The notes: generated by a model not told the origin, from the letters alone. Shown: positions 27,432-37,196, numbered from the stretch's first letter. The stretch is DNA of 64,000 nucleotides from Gammaproteobacteria bacterium (GCA_023380515.1 JAMCRH010000116.1:53170-117169), one strand, 5' to 3'. Program-made: numbers and translations.

Positions 27432-28784
27432 GTGGTCACCGTTGATAGTAATGAAGCGTTTAGTTTACGGATTGTCCGCGACTTAGGTGATTATCCTGAG
27501 CATGAGCTCGATCTCTGTTTATTTGTGCCGGGCGAACTGAGCCTCACGCCCGAGCTTATTTCTGAGCGAGCGTTTTACCACCAAGCATTTCATGTCAATC
27601 GGACTTACCATAGCCAAGTGCAATTAGAGCCGTTGGTGCGCAGTCGTTTAGTGCAGCGCATTGCTAAACAGCAAGATCGCCCTAGTTCAGAGTATCGCTT
27701 AAGCTTGAGCTTATATGCGTTTCAGTACGCGACGGCCATGGAGCAAGAAGTCGGCCGTATTTTGCGTGACCGACCCGAAATTATGCGTGAGGCGTTGGCG
27801 GAGCTGCTCGATTTAAGTGCGACGATTATTCGTCGTTTGCGTCGTGGGGCACCGAAAGATGACGCGATGCGCCGCTACTACACCAATATTGATAATTATT
27901 TGTCATGGTTTTCTGAGCAGCAATTCCTCCGTTTAGCCGCAGAACTTGAGTTTGCTGCTGACGAGCAAGACATTCGTGAAGTCCTATTGCGCGTTGCGCG
28001 GCGCGAAGCGAAATATCGCATTGAAAACGAATATAACTCGGAACGAGTCAGCACCGACAGTACGCGCATGTCGAATAAGATGCGTTTGTTGCGACGCTTA
28101 ATTGAATTTCCGGTGACCTTGCGTCGTATGGGGCAAGAACTCGGTAACGTTGAAGAGCGCTTTGTTAAAGCCGGTGTGGCAGCCGTGGTGATGACGGCAG
28201 TGTCCTATGCTGTGTTGCGTGCCCGTGACACGCTTGGCGATATTACTGCTGTGTTTATTGCCGCGGTAGCTCTACTGTATGCAGTACGTGAAGTGTTTAA
28301 GGACGACATTCGCCAGAAATTATGGCTCTGGCTGCGTAAAGGTCGGCCCAAGTGGCGACATCAGTATATTGACCCTAACAATGAAGCAACGGTTGGTAAG
28401 TCGCTGGAATGGGTGGATTACAAGCATTTTGCGGATCTTCCTGAAGCCATTCAAAAGGCCCGCAAAGCGAATACGCCGCAGCGTGGTGAAACAATTCTGC
28501 ATTACCGGAGTTGGTCGAAAATGTTGACGTCGCGGTTTTTAAGTGGCTATGCCACCACCCGCGAAACAATTATTTTGGACTTAGAAGTGCTGTCACCGCT
28601 GCTAGAGCAAAGTACTTATCCTATCTACCGCCAAGACGGCAACGAAGTCATTAAAGATCTGGTTGAGAAGCGCTCGGTGTTGAACCTGGTGATTCGAGAA
28701 CGTTGGAGTGATCGCGAGGACATACAGCGCTATAAAGTTGTTCTCAATCGAAATGGTATTGTTGAAACTGAGGCGGTTGATTAG
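27432..28784 (+). CDS. Conserved hypothetical membrane protein, 450 aa
   Basis: GTG start at 27432, with AGGAG 11 bases upstream just at the end of the previous gene. The first 245 residues are soluble, helical and Arg/Glu-rich. Two close membrane spans follow at about 245-265 and 270-290 (VAAVVMTAVSYAVLRA, ITAVFIAAVALLYAV). The C-terminal 160 residues are soluble with mixed strands (ETIILDLEVLSPLLE, VLNLVIRERW). The split suggests two cytoplasmic domains joined by a hairpin in the membrane. I recognise no family. Its stop (TAG) overlaps the GTG start of the next gene. Confidence 0.7.
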   Translation: MVTVDSNEAFSLRIVRDLGDYPEHELDLCLFVPGELSLTPELISERAFYHQAFHVNRTYHSQVQLEPLVRSRLVQRIAKQQDRPSSEYRLSLSLYAFQYATAMEQEVGRILRDRPEIMREALAELLDLSATIIRRLRRGAPKDDAMRRYYTNIDNYLSWFSEQQFLRLAAELEFAADEQDIREVLLRVARREAKYRIENEYNSERVSTDSTRMSNKMRLLRRLIEFPVTLRRMGQELGNVEERFVKAGVAAVVMTAVSYAVLRARDTLGDITAVFIAAVALLYAVREVFKDDIRQKLWLWLRKGRPKWRHQYIDPNNEATVGKSLEWVDYKHFADLPEAIQKARKANTPQRGETILHYRSWSKMLTSRFLSGYATTRETIILDLEVLSPLLEQSTYPIYRQDGNEVIKDLVEKRSVLNLVIRERWSDREDIQRYKVVLNRNGIVETEAVD

Positions 28785-30130
28785 TGGCTGAACTCGAGCG
28801 TAACGCGCGCAAGCGTGAGATTTTTGGCTGGGCGATGTATGACATTGCCAACCAAGCCTATACCACCATTGTTATTTCCTTTGTGTATTCGGCGTTTTTT
28901 GTTGCCTACATCGTCCCTGCGGATAGTGTTTGGCGCGACGCCTACTGGTCGATCGCCATTATTGGCTCTACTTTGCTGGCCATGGTGTTGTCACCGATTG
29001 TGGGATTCTGGATAGACCAAGGCGTTTCCAAGAAACGGTTGTTGGCCTGGAGCACGATTATTTGCGCCAGCTTCACCTGCACCTTGTATTGGGTTGGCCC
29101 TGGCGATATCTGGTGGGGTATCGCGATTATTTTAATCACCAACACAGCGTGGATGCTTGGTGAAGCCATTATGTCGGCCTTTTTGCCACAACTAGCGACC
29201 CGAAAAAACATGGGCTTGGTATCGGGCTTAGGCTGGGGGCTTGGTTACATCGGCGGCTTTGTTAGCATGGTCATGGTTAGTTTGCTGATCATTCGTGCCG
29301 ATCCGGTTAGTGACACCGGCACTTACATTGCTCAACATCAGTGGGCCATGATCGCCATCTCGATCTATTTCGTCATTGTTGCGATTCCGACATTTGTGTT
29401 AGTTCGTGAGCGTTTACCAACAACCCAAGCATTAGCCGTTAAGCAAACCGGAACTTGGCGAGAGTGGTTGCGCTCCCTTAATATGTTCGAGCAACAGCGG
29501 CTACAACCTTTACTGTTTAAGTTTTTCTGGGCGTTTTTGTTTTACATGGCAGGCGTGCAGGTTGTTGTTAAGTTCATTGGTATTTATAGCACGGGTGAGC
29601 TTGGTCTCTCGCAGCAGGATTTAGTAGCGGTGTTCTTAGCGACGCAATTTAGTGCCCTGTTCGGTGCGATTGCGTTTGGGGTGGTTGAACGCTTTATTGG
29701 CGCCCGAAAAGTATTATTCACTGTCATTGCCCTGTGGATTGTCGCCATTACCGGTATGTACGCCATTCACGATATCGCCGCTTACGGGAATTGGTCAGTG
29801 CGCGATGTGTTCTTGATTATTGCGTTATTGGCGGGTACCGGCATTGGCTCCATTCAAGCGTCTTCCCGTTCATTAGTGGCATTACTTGCAGGTGCGGGAC
29901 GCGACGGCAGTGCTTTCGGTTTATGGGGCATGTTTAATCGTTTAGCGATGCTATTAGCCGCCACATTCGGCATTGTCGCTGACCTGTTCTCGCGTCAGAA
30001 CGCCTTATTGCTGGTGATTAGTTTCTTTATCATTGGGGCGTTATTGTTGGTCCGTGTTCATGGTTTGTCACAGGCCAGTCGAGCGCCGCGTTCGGGTCCT
30101 ACCAGCGCAGATAGAATTGGGAAAAACTAG
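28784..30130 (+). CDS. MFS transporter, UMF1 family
   Basis: 448 residues, about 12 membrane spans. The N-terminal signature EIFGWAMYDIANQAYTTIVI, with FVYSAFF, is typical of the UMF1 (Atg22-like) branch of the major facilitator superfamily. The substrate is unknown. The GTG start overlaps the preceding stop by one base (TAGTG), so translation is probably coupled. It ends the three-gene operon; a GntP permease follows after 62 bases with its own ribosome site. Confidence 0.85.
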   Translation: MAELERNARKREIFGWAMYDIANQAYTTIVISFVYSAFFVAYIVPADSVWRDAYWSIAIIGSTLLAMVLSPIVGFWIDQGVSKKRLLAWSTIICASFTCTLYWVGPGDIWWGIAIILITNTAWMLGEAIMSAFLPQLATRKNMGLVSGLGWGLGYIGGFVSMVMVSLLIIRADPVSDTGTYIAQHQWAMIAISIYFVIVAIPTFVLVRERLPTTQALAVKQTGTWREWLRSLNMFEQQRLQPLLFKFFWAFLFYMAGVQVVVKFIGIYSTGELGLSQQDLVAVFLATQFSALFGAIAFGVVERFIGARKVLFTVIALWIVAITGMYAIHDIAAYGNWSVRDVFLIIALLAGTGIGSIQASSRSLVALLAGAGRDGSAFGLWGMFNRLAMLLAATFGIVADLFSRQNALLLVISFFIIGALLLVRVHGLSQASRAPRSGPTSADRIGKN

Positions 30131-30192
30131 CATTTGTCCGTGCTTCTTTGCTACTTTCTTGAAAGTCTAATAAAAAGAGCAGGAGCACCAAC

Positions 30193-31554
30193 ATGCTGGG
30201 CAACCTTGGGTTATTGGCAGGATTAGTTTTACTGATCGTGCTCGCCTTACGTGGCGTTAATATATTACTTGCAGTCCTTTTCTCTATTTTAGTCATTGGC
30301 TTGACCAATGGCATGGCCTTGCAAGAGGTCTTCCTTCAACATTTCCCATTTGGCGCGTCCGGTGCCTTTAGCTTTGCTGGTAATTTCCTGCTGCTGTTTT
30401 TGTGTGGCGCATTATTTGGCCGAATCATGGCTGCGAGTCATGCGGCGCAGGGTGTCGCAATGGCGATTACCCGTTGGCTCGGTGCACCGCGCGCGTTGCT
30501 GATAGCGATGCTTGTGTGTGCGTTACTCACTTACGGTGGTGTTGTGGTGTTTGTGGTGATTTTCACCATGTACCCAATTGGCGTCACGTTAATGAACGAA
30601 GCGAATATTCCGCGCCGTCTGTACGCAGCAGCAATTGCCCTCGGGGCGGGTACTTTTACGATGACGGCATTGCCAGGCACGCCCTCAATTCATAACGTCA
30701 TTGCCGCGAATTCGTTAGGCACCGACTTGTTTGCCGGCGGTTGGTACGGGGTACTTGCCGGTGTACTTATGGCTGTGCTGGGTATGTGGTATTTGGAAAA
30801 ACAATGGCGCAGTGCCGTGGCCCAAGGTGAAGGCTATCAAGCGACGCCGAAAGATGAACAAATGGCCGCATTGGCACCACAAAGCGACGCGCAGCTACCA
30901 GGTTTATTGCGCTCGATTACGCCTATTTTAGTAGTGCTTCTTTTAATTGTTTTACCTCGCGTTCTTATGCTCGCTGGTGTCAGTGCCGACTGGATTAGCT
31001 TTGGTTTAACGCAACCGATTCTCTGGGCTAGTTTCGCTCTACTGTGTGGTTCGGCGGTCTGTTATGTGTTGTTCCCGCCAGTCCGACCAAACTTTGTTCG
31101 CACGGCTGGGCAGGGCGCTGACGACGCTTTATTGCCCCTCATTAACACAGCGGCCGTCATTGGTTTTGGTGGCGTGGTGATTCAAACCCCTGGGTTCCAT
31201 GCCTTTGCCGCATGGTTGCTGGGGTTAAACCTGCCTGATTTATTGTCGGTGTTTATTTCAGCGAATTTAATTTCTGGTATTACAGCTTCGGCATCGGGCG
31301 GCTTACAGATCTTCATGTCGAGCCTAGCACCCGCTTACCTTGAGAGCGGAGTGTCGCCAGAGTTACTGCACCGGGTGGCGAACTTAGCGGCAGGTGGTCT
31401 CGATTCGTTGCCTCATTCAGGCGCGGTTATCGCTCTGTTCACGTTAATGGGCTTAACGCATAAAGAAGCCTATCGCGACATCTTCGTGGTGACTGTACTG
31501 GTGCCAATGTTAGCCGCGCTATTTGTCGTCGGGCTAGCAATGGTGTTGCATTAG
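30193..31554 (+). CDS. GntP-family permease
   Basis: 453 residues, about 12 membrane spans. The GntP family carries gluconate and other hydroxy- or keto-acids with protons. Seen here are the early run LLIVLALRGVNILLAVLFS, the Gly-rich segment FGGVVIQTPGFHAF and the late LISGITASASGGLQIFMSSL, which resemble the D-beta-hydroxybutyrate and gluconate permease relatives. CAGGAG precedes the ATG. No sugar-acid kinase is adjacent, so the substrate is open. Confidence 0.85.
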   Translation: MLGNLGLLAGLVLLIVLALRGVNILLAVLFSILVIGLTNGMALQEVFLQHFPFGASGAFSFAGNFLLLFLCGALFGRIMAASHAAQGVAMAITRWLGAPRALLIAMLVCALLTYGGVVVFVVIFTMYPIGVTLMNEANIPRRLYAAAIALGAGTFTMTALPGTPSIHNVIAANSLGTDLFAGGWYGVLAGVLMAVLGMWYLEKQWRSAVAQGEGYQATPKDEQMAALAPQSDAQLPGLLRSITPILVVLLLIVLPRVLMLAGVSADWISFGLTQPILWASFALLCGSAVCYVLFPPVRPNFVRTAGQGADDALLPLINTAAVIGFGGVVIQTPGFHAFAAWLLGLNLPDLLSVFISANLISGITASASGGLQIFMSSLAPAYLESGVSPELLHRVANLAAGGLDSLPHSGAVIALFTLMGLTHKEAYRDIFVVTVLVPMLAALFVVGLAMVLH

Positions 31555-31574
31555 ACCAGTACTGTATTCACTGA

Positions 31575-31588
31575 GCGGTTTAAACCGC
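31575..31588. promoter_or_regulatory. 14-bp perfect palindrome, candidate operator
   Basis: GCGGTTTAAACCGC is a perfect 14-bp palindrome, about 107 bases before the ATG of the large amidohydrolase gene and 20 bases after the permease stop. There is no loop and no T-run, so a terminator is unlikely; an operator is more plausible. Confidence 0.4.
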
Positions 31589-31694
31589 AAGAATAGCCAG
31601 TACGTCGCATCAGATGCGAGCTTAATCGCTAACGCATAGACATTGGGTTTAAAGCTCGCTACAAACGACAAAGCACAATAACAGAGGAAGATTC

Positions 31695-34600
31695 ATGTTT
31701 ACCTTAAAAAAGATCATCCCAGCGCTCGGCTTAGCTGCGTCACTGATTGTGACCGGCGGAGCTGTGGCTTCAGAGAAATGGTCCGTGAGCGAGCCTCAGG
31801 GCGAATTTAAAACCGTGCAAATCCAAACCACTGAAGGGACTTGGATGAGCGTGAATGTCAGCCCTGACGGCCAATACATTATTTTCGACATGCTCGGTGA
31901 CATCTATCGGATGCCAGCTAGTGGTGGTGACGCAGAGTTGTTGCGTGGTGGTATTGCTTGGCACATGCAGCCAACCTACAGCCCAGACGGTCAGTTCATT
32001 GCTTACACCTCAGATGAAGGTGGCGGTGATAATATTTGGGTCATGAAAGCGGATGGCAGCGAAGCTTGGCAAGTGACCAATGAGAACTTCCGTTTGTTGA
32101 ATAGCCCAGCCTGGAGCCCAGACGGTGAGTTTTTAGTGGCGCGGAAACATTTTACTGCGCGTCGCTCGCTTGGTGCCGGTGAGATTTGGATGTATCACAA
32201 GTCAGGCGGCCAAGGCGTGATGTTAACCGCACGGCCAAACGACCAGAAAGACCTCGGCGAACCTGCATTTTCGCCAGACGGCAAGTACGTCTATTACTCT
32301 CAGGATGATACTCCAGGGCAAACGTTCCACTACAATAAAGACTCGATTAGCGGTATTTACTCAATTAAACGCTATGAGTTAGCAACCGGTGAAATTGAAA
32401 CGATTATTTCTGGTGCCGGTGGTGCAATTCGCCCAACACCGTCACCCGATGGCAAATACTTAGCCTTTGTTAGCCGTGACGACTTCCAAAGCAAGCTGTA
32501 TGTTTATGATCTTGAAACTGGTGAACGCCGTGAAGTGTACGGTAACTTAAGCCGTGACATGCAGGAAACTTGGGCAATTCATGGTGTTTATCCGCACATG
32601 AATTGGACTGACGACTCTAGCAGCATTGTGTTCTATGCCGACGGTGGTGTGCGCAAGCTGAACGTGAATTCTGGCCAAGTGGCTGATATTCCGTTCTCGG
32701 TTGAAACCGAAAAACAAGTACAAACCGCGGTGCGCTTCCGTCAGCACATCGAAGCTGATGAATTTGACGTGCGTATGTTGCGTCACACAGCCATTGCACC
32801 AGATGCTAGCCGCGCCATTTACGAAGCCTTAGGCTACTTGTATGTGCGTGACTTGCAAAATAACCGTACCCAACGACTAACTAATCAGAGCGACCGTTTT
32901 GAGCAGTTCCCAGCGTTCTCGCGAGACGGTCGTTACTTGGTTTACACCACGTGGCACGACCAAGAGCAAGGGCAAGTTGTCCTGCGTGACCTGCGTAACA
33001 ACCGTGAGCGTGTGTTACCGACTGGGCCAGGCAAGTTTGTTGAGCCTGTATTTGCGCCAGACGGGCAGTCGATTGTGTATCGGAAAGTCAGTGGTGGTTA
33101 TCTCACCGATCCGAAACACGGTTTAGGATCAGGTTTGTATCATTTAGCGCTCGATGGTGAAGAGCCACGCCGCTTCTCACGCGCTGGCTCTAGTCCACAA
33201 TTCGGCGCGAGCAATGACCGTGTGTATGTGAACGGTTTCGGTGCCGGTGGTCCTGAGTTGCGTAGTATCGATATTGCGACGGGCGAGAGCCGGACACTTT
33301 ACACCTCTGGCCATGCGACCGAATACAAAGTGTCACCAGACGGAAAATATTTAGCCTTTGCTGAGCGTTTTCGGGTGTATGTGACGCCGTTTGTTGAGCG
33401 TGGTCAGCCGATTGCGATTGGTCCGAACGACCGTCAGTTCCCGGTACAGCAGATCTCCAAACGTGCCGGCGATAATATTAACTGGACCGCAGACAGCAGC
33501 AGTTTGTATTGGACCCTTGGCCCAGAACTTTATACCGCTAACTTAAACGGTATGTTCTCGATTCAAGGTAACGAAGACAAACAGCTCGTTGCCGACGGTA
33601 TGAATATTGGTTTTACCCAAGCGGTTTACGCACCTGAGCAAACCATTGCATTTGTGGGTGCGAAAGTCGTGACCATGAATGGTGATGAAGTGTTTGAAAA
33701 CGGTGCGGTGGTGGTCACTGGGAATAAAATCACAGCCGTGGGGCCACAGAATAGCGTGCAAATTCCACGTGGTGCGCAGGTTATTGATGTCACCGGCAAA
33801 ACGATTATTCCTGGTTTAATCGACACCCACGCCCATGGTGCGCAAGGTGAGAACCAAATTATCCCGCAACAAAACTGGATGCTATATGCCGGTTTAACGT
33901 TCGGTGTCACGACCATTCATGACCCATCGAACAACACTGCGCAGATTTTCGCTGCCAGTGAGAAACAAAAAGCGGGTGTGATTGTTGGTCCACGCATTTT
34001 CTCAACCGGTACTATTTTGTATGGTGCGAATAGCCCAGGTGCTACAGCGCATGTTGACAGTCTCGACGACGCACTGTTCCATTTGGAGCGGATGAAAAAA
34101 GTTGGTGCATTCTCAGTGAAGAGTTATAACCAACCACGTCGCGACCAGCGTCAGCAGATCATTCAAGCCGCTCGTGAGCTAGAAATGATGGTGATGCCAG
34201 AGGGTGGTTCGTTGCATCAGCACAACCTCAGCATGATAGCTGATGGCCACACAGTGATTGAACACGCGATTCCACTTGAAGTAATGCATGAAGACGTCCT
34301 GCAGTTCTGGCAGCAAACAGAAACCGGTTATACGCCGACGTTAGGTGTCGCATACGGCGGTATTTGGGGTGAGAACTACTGGTATGCGCATACGGACGTT
34401 TGGAATCACCCACGCTTAAGCCAGTATGTACCTGAGCGGGTGTTGCGCCCACGTTCAATGCGCCGGGAAATCGCACCATCACATCACTACAACCACATTA
34501 ATGTGGCGGCGGGTGCAAAACAGCTGCAAGACCGCGGCGTGTTGGTTACCGCAGGTGCCCATGGTCAGCGTGAAGGTTTAGCGCAGCATTGGGAAATCTG

Positions 34601-34874
34601 GATGATGGAGCAAGGCGGCATGACTGCTCATCAAGCGCTGCGCACAGCAACTTACGATGCTGCCAAAGCACTGGGTATGGAGCATGCAATTGGCTCGATT
34701 CAAACCGGCAAGTTGGCTGATTTAGCTATTATTGACGGTGATGTTTTGGCCGATTTACGCCGTAGCGATCGCGTCGTGTATACGATGGTGAATGGTCGTT
34801 TGTTCGACGCTGAAACGATGAATGAACTGGGTGCAAAACCACGTGAGCGTCGTCGTTTCTACTTTGAGCAGTAA
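31695..34874 (+). CDS. Secreted beta-propeller (PD40) plus amidohydrolase fusion, 1059 aa
   Basis: Signal peptide of about 25 residues (KIIPALGLAASLIVTGGAVA). Residues of about 45-640 hold repeated TolB/PD40-type blades, visible as recurring SPDG and APDG turns (for example YSPDGQFIAYTSDEGG and FAPDGQSIVYRKVSGG). From about 650 an amidohydrolase domain follows, with metal-binding HAH in GLIDTHAHGAQG, further His in EHAIPLEVMHED and the C-terminal return IGSIQTGKLADLAIIDGD. Related proteins occur in peptide-using marine gammaproteobacteria; the substrate is unknown. AGAGGAAG precedes the ATG. A terminator follows. Confidence 0.9.
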   Translation: MFTLKKIIPALGLAASLIVTGGAVASEKWSVSEPQGEFKTVQIQTTEGTWMSVNVSPDGQYIIFDMLGDIYRMPASGGDAELLRGGIAWHMQPTYSPDGQFIAYTSDEGGGDNIWVMKADGSEAWQVTNENFRLLNSPAWSPDGEFLVARKHFTARRSLGAGEIWMYHKSGGQGVMLTARPNDQKDLGEPAFSPDGKYVYYSQDDTPGQTFHYNKDSISGIYSIKRYELATGEIETIISGAGGAIRPTPSPDGKYLAFVSRDDFQSKLYVYDLETGERREVYGNLSRDMQETWAIHGVYPHMNWTDDSSSIVFYADGGVRKLNVNSGQVADIPFSVETEKQVQTAVRFRQHIEADEFDVRMLRHTAIAPDASRAIYEALGYLYVRDLQNNRTQRLTNQSDRFEQFPAFSRDGRYLVYTTWHDQEQGQVVLRDLRNNRERVLPTGPGKFVEPVFAPDGQSIVYRKVSGGYLTDPKHGLGSGLYHLALDGEEPRRFSRAGSSPQFGASNDRVYVNGFGAGGPELRSIDIATGESRTLYTSGHATEYKVSPDGKYLAFAERFRVYVTPFVERGQPIAIGPNDRQFPVQQISKRAGDNINWTADSSSLYWTLGPELYTANLNGMFSIQGNEDKQLVADGMNIGFTQAVYAPEQTIAFVGAKVVTMNGDEVFENGAVVVTGNKITAVGPQNSVQIPRGAQVIDVTGKTIIPGLIDTHAHGAQGENQIIPQQNWMLYAGLTFGVTTIHDPSNNTAQIFAASEKQKAGVIVGPRIFSTGTILYGANSPGATAHVDSLDDALFHLERMKKVGAFSVKSYNQPRRDQRQQIIQAARELEMMVMPEGGSLHQHNLSMIADGHTVIEHAIPLEVMHEDVLQFWQQTETGYTPTLGVAYGGIWGENYWYAHTDVWNHPRLSQYVPERVLRPRSMRREIAPSHHYNHINVAAGAKQLQDRGVLVTAGAHGQREGLAQHWEIWMMEQGGMTAHQALRTATYDAAKALGMEHAIGSIQTGKLADLAIIDGDVLADLRRSDRVVYTMVNGRLFDAETMNELGAKPRERRRFYFEQ

Positions 34875-34911
34875 ATAAATTGTAAAGATATTAGGGGTTT
34901 ACCCTAAGTTT

Positions 34912-34943
34912 AAAAGCCTCGGACTGGTTCCGAGGCTTTTTTG
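34912..34943 (+). terminator. Rho-independent terminator after the large amidohydrolase
   Basis: Stem AAAAGCCTCGG / CCGAGGCTTTT with a 7-base loop, ending in a run of T. The stem is 11 bp and closely follows the gene. Confidence 0.92.
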
Positions 34944-35272
34944 TAGCATAACAAACGCTATGGTAATTCGTCGTGTTTTTTCGTCGTTTTATCTTGCCCA
35001 CTGCCTCTCGGTGAGGGAAGCCCCTCATGACAAAATATCGATATTTATTAACAATTTCATAACAAAACGATCTATTTAGCGTGCGTTTACTTTTATTGTG
35101 GACTCTCTAACTTAACTCATGGTTTGTTCTTAATTTGCTGACACCTTATTACCTACCAGTAATTTACTGAGAACCAGTAATCTACTGAAAGTAATGCGGT
35201 ATTTCTTCGTTTAAGAGCGAACCTGATAAAAACACGAATAACAACACAAGTTCACTAACAAGAAGAAAATTC
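34944..35272. other. AT-rich intergenic leader of the subtilase gene
   Basis: About 330 bases without a gene. It is AT-rich from 35035 on and holds the two palindromic direct repeats at 35157-35187; otherwise nothing recognisable. It presumably contains the promoter of the protease gene. Confidence 0.5.
35157..35187. promoter_or_regulatory. Two tandem palindromic operator-like sites
   Basis: CAGTAATTTACTG (35157-35169) is a palindrome around one central base. CAGTAATCTACTG (35175-35187) is nearly the same. They sit in an 18-bp direct repeat (ACCAGTAAT-x-TACTGA), so both lie on nearly the same face of the helix. They are about 85-115 bases before the protease ATG, suiting a dimeric regulator. 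Confidence 0.55.
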
Positions 35273-37147
35273 ATGAAAAATTCAAATCGTAAAGTTATAC
35301 CTTTCACAGCAATTGCTGTACTAACTGCATCGGCACTTGCCGTTCCGCTCGCAACGACCTTTGCTGCTGATGATGCACAGAATACATCCAGCGAAGCGAC
35401 TTCGCCGGTTCTCATTCAAACAGAACAAGCACGTCCAGCGCCAAGAGGCGCACAACGCTCGCAGCCGACCTTGCCATTGCAAGCGCAAGGTCGTCCCGCG
35501 GCCGATGGCCTAGTCACCGGTTTTATCGTGGCATTCAGCCCAGAGCGAGACCCTGAAGTAGAAGCGAAAGTTCGTGGTAACCCAAGTGAGCGTGGCGCTT
35601 TGATGCAGCAACGTGCTGCACAGCTCTCTGCTCGGGCCGGAAAATCAATGCGTTTTCAACGAGCAATGGGTTTAAACCATCACTATGTTTTTGCGTTAGA
35701 GGAGCGTTTGACTCCGGCTGAAGTTAAAGCCGTGCAAGCAGAATTGATGCAGGTTGAGGGCGTCGTCGCAGTTGAAGAGAACCGCTTGCATACTTTCCAA
35801 TCGACACCCAATGATCCAAGCTATGTGAACCAATGGCATTACCGTGAAGCGGTTGGTGGCATTAACGTTGAAGCTGCCTGGAGCCAAGGTATCACCGGTC
35901 AAGGTACGGTGGTTGCGGTACTCGATACCGGCTATCGACCGCATATTGATTTAAATGCGAATATTCTTCCCGGTTACGACATGATCACCGATGTCTTCAT
36001 GGCCAATGACGGTAACGGACGCGATAGCGACGCACGAGATCCGGGTGACTGGGTGAGTGCAGGCGCTTGTGGTTTTAACAATCCAGCACAAAACTCCAGT
36101 TGGCATGGTACCCATGTTGCGGGCACTGTTGCGGCGGTGACCAATAATAATCGTGGTGTCGCCGGCGTTGCTTATGGAGCGAAAGTAGTGCCAGTGCGAG
36201 TGCTTGGGCGTTGCGGCGGTACGACTGCAGACATCGCTGATGGTATTTTGTGGGCAGCAGGCTTGTCGGTGCCAGGTGTACCGAGCAATGCGAATCCAGC
36301 GGACGTGATTAACTTGAGTCTCGGTGGCGGTGGCAGCTGCCAGTCAGTCACGCAAAGTGCAATTAACAGTGCGCGCAACGCAGGTTCAGTTATTGTTGTT
36401 GCAGCGGGCAACAGCAGCGCGAATGCTGGAAGTTTCACGCCAGCAAGTTGTAACAATGTGGTGACCGTTGCTGCGACAAATCGTGACGGTGGCCGTGCTT
36501 ACTACTCAAACTTCGGTGCCGTGGTTGACCTCGCTGCACCCGGCGGTGCGCAAAGCTTTGCCAATGATCCGGAAGGTGTATTGTCGACTTTCAATAGTGG
36601 CACAACGACGCCAGCGAGTGATAACTATCGCTATAGCCAAGGCACGTCGATGGCAGCGCCACATGTTGCTGGTATTGCAGCCTTAATTCGCCAGGCTAAT
36701 CCTTCGGCAACACCGGCTCAGGTTGAGCAAATCCTGCGTGACACGGCACGTAGCTTCCCCGCGTCGTGTAGCGGTTGTGGTGTCGGTATTGTTGATGCTG
36801 GCGCAGCAGTTTCACTTGCCTTAGGCGGCAGTGGCGGTGGTCAAAGTGGTGGTGGCGCGGTGGACAACCTGTCAGCTGCTACCGACCAATGGAATCGTTT
36901 TACCATGCAAGTTCCAGCGGGCATGACCACTCTTGAAGTGCGTATTTCTGGCGGTACTGGCGATGCGGACTTATATGTTCGGTTCGGTGCACAACCACAG
37001 TTGAATAACTGGGATTGTCGACCGTATCAATGGGGTAACAACGAAGTGTGTACCATTACCAATCCTGCTGCAGGTACTTGGTACTTTGGTGTGCATGCGT
37101 ATGAAGCATACTCTGGTGTACGTTTAGAAGCGACTTACTCAAACTAA
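35273..37147 (+). CDS. Secreted subtilisin-family (S8) serine protease
   Basis: 624 residues in secretion order. A signal peptide (to about 33) is followed by an inhibitor I9-type propeptide (about 80-165, ending EGVVAVEENRLHTF). The S8 catalytic domain runs from about 180 to 510, with Asp in AVLDTGYRPHID, His in WHGTHVAGTVAA, oxyanion Asn in VVAAGNSSANAG and Ser in QGTSMAAPHVAGIAA. A Gly/Ser linker then leads to a C-terminal PPC domain (about 530-620, DADLYVRFGAQP), which is often removed after export. Several Cys pairs suggest disulfides. Probably an extracellular protease for nutrient acquisition. Confidence 0.95.
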   Translation: MKNSNRKVIPFTAIAVLTASALAVPLATTFAADDAQNTSSEATSPVLIQTEQARPAPRGAQRSQPTLPLQAQGRPAADGLVTGFIVAFSPERDPEVEAKVRGNPSERGALMQQRAAQLSARAGKSMRFQRAMGLNHHYVFALEERLTPAEVKAVQAELMQVEGVVAVEENRLHTFQSTPNDPSYVNQWHYREAVGGINVEAAWSQGITGQGTVVAVLDTGYRPHIDLNANILPGYDMITDVFMANDGNGRDSDARDPGDWVSAGACGFNNPAQNSSWHGTHVAGTVAAVTNNNRGVAGVAYGAKVVPVRVLGRCGGTTADIADGILWAAGLSVPGVPSNANPADVINLSLGGGGSCQSVTQSAINSARNAGSVIVVAAGNSSANAGSFTPASCNNVVTVAATNRDGGRAYYSNFGAVVDLAAPGGAQSFANDPEGVLSTFNSGTTTPASDNYRYSQGTSMAAPHVAGIAALIRQANPSATPAQVEQILRDTARSFPASCSGCGVGIVDAGAAVSLALGGSGGGQSGGGAVDNLSAATDQWNRFTMQVPAGMTTLEVRISGGTGDADLYVRFGAQPQLNNWDCRPYQWGNNEVCTITNPAAGTWYFGVHAYEAYSGVRLEATYSN

Positions 37148-37168
37148 GGTCTGAGTGCTTTTTACTTC

Positions 37169-37196
37169 ATGGGCCGGAATTCCGGCCCATTTTTTC
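37169..37196 (+). terminator. Terminator after the subtilase gene
   Basis: Perfect palindromic stem ATGGGCCGGAATTCCGGCCCAT (11 bp per arm, 37169-37190), followed by TTTTTT. The convergent LysR gene ends 14 bases further on; the stem could serve both strands, but T-runs favour the plus strand. Confidence 0.88.
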
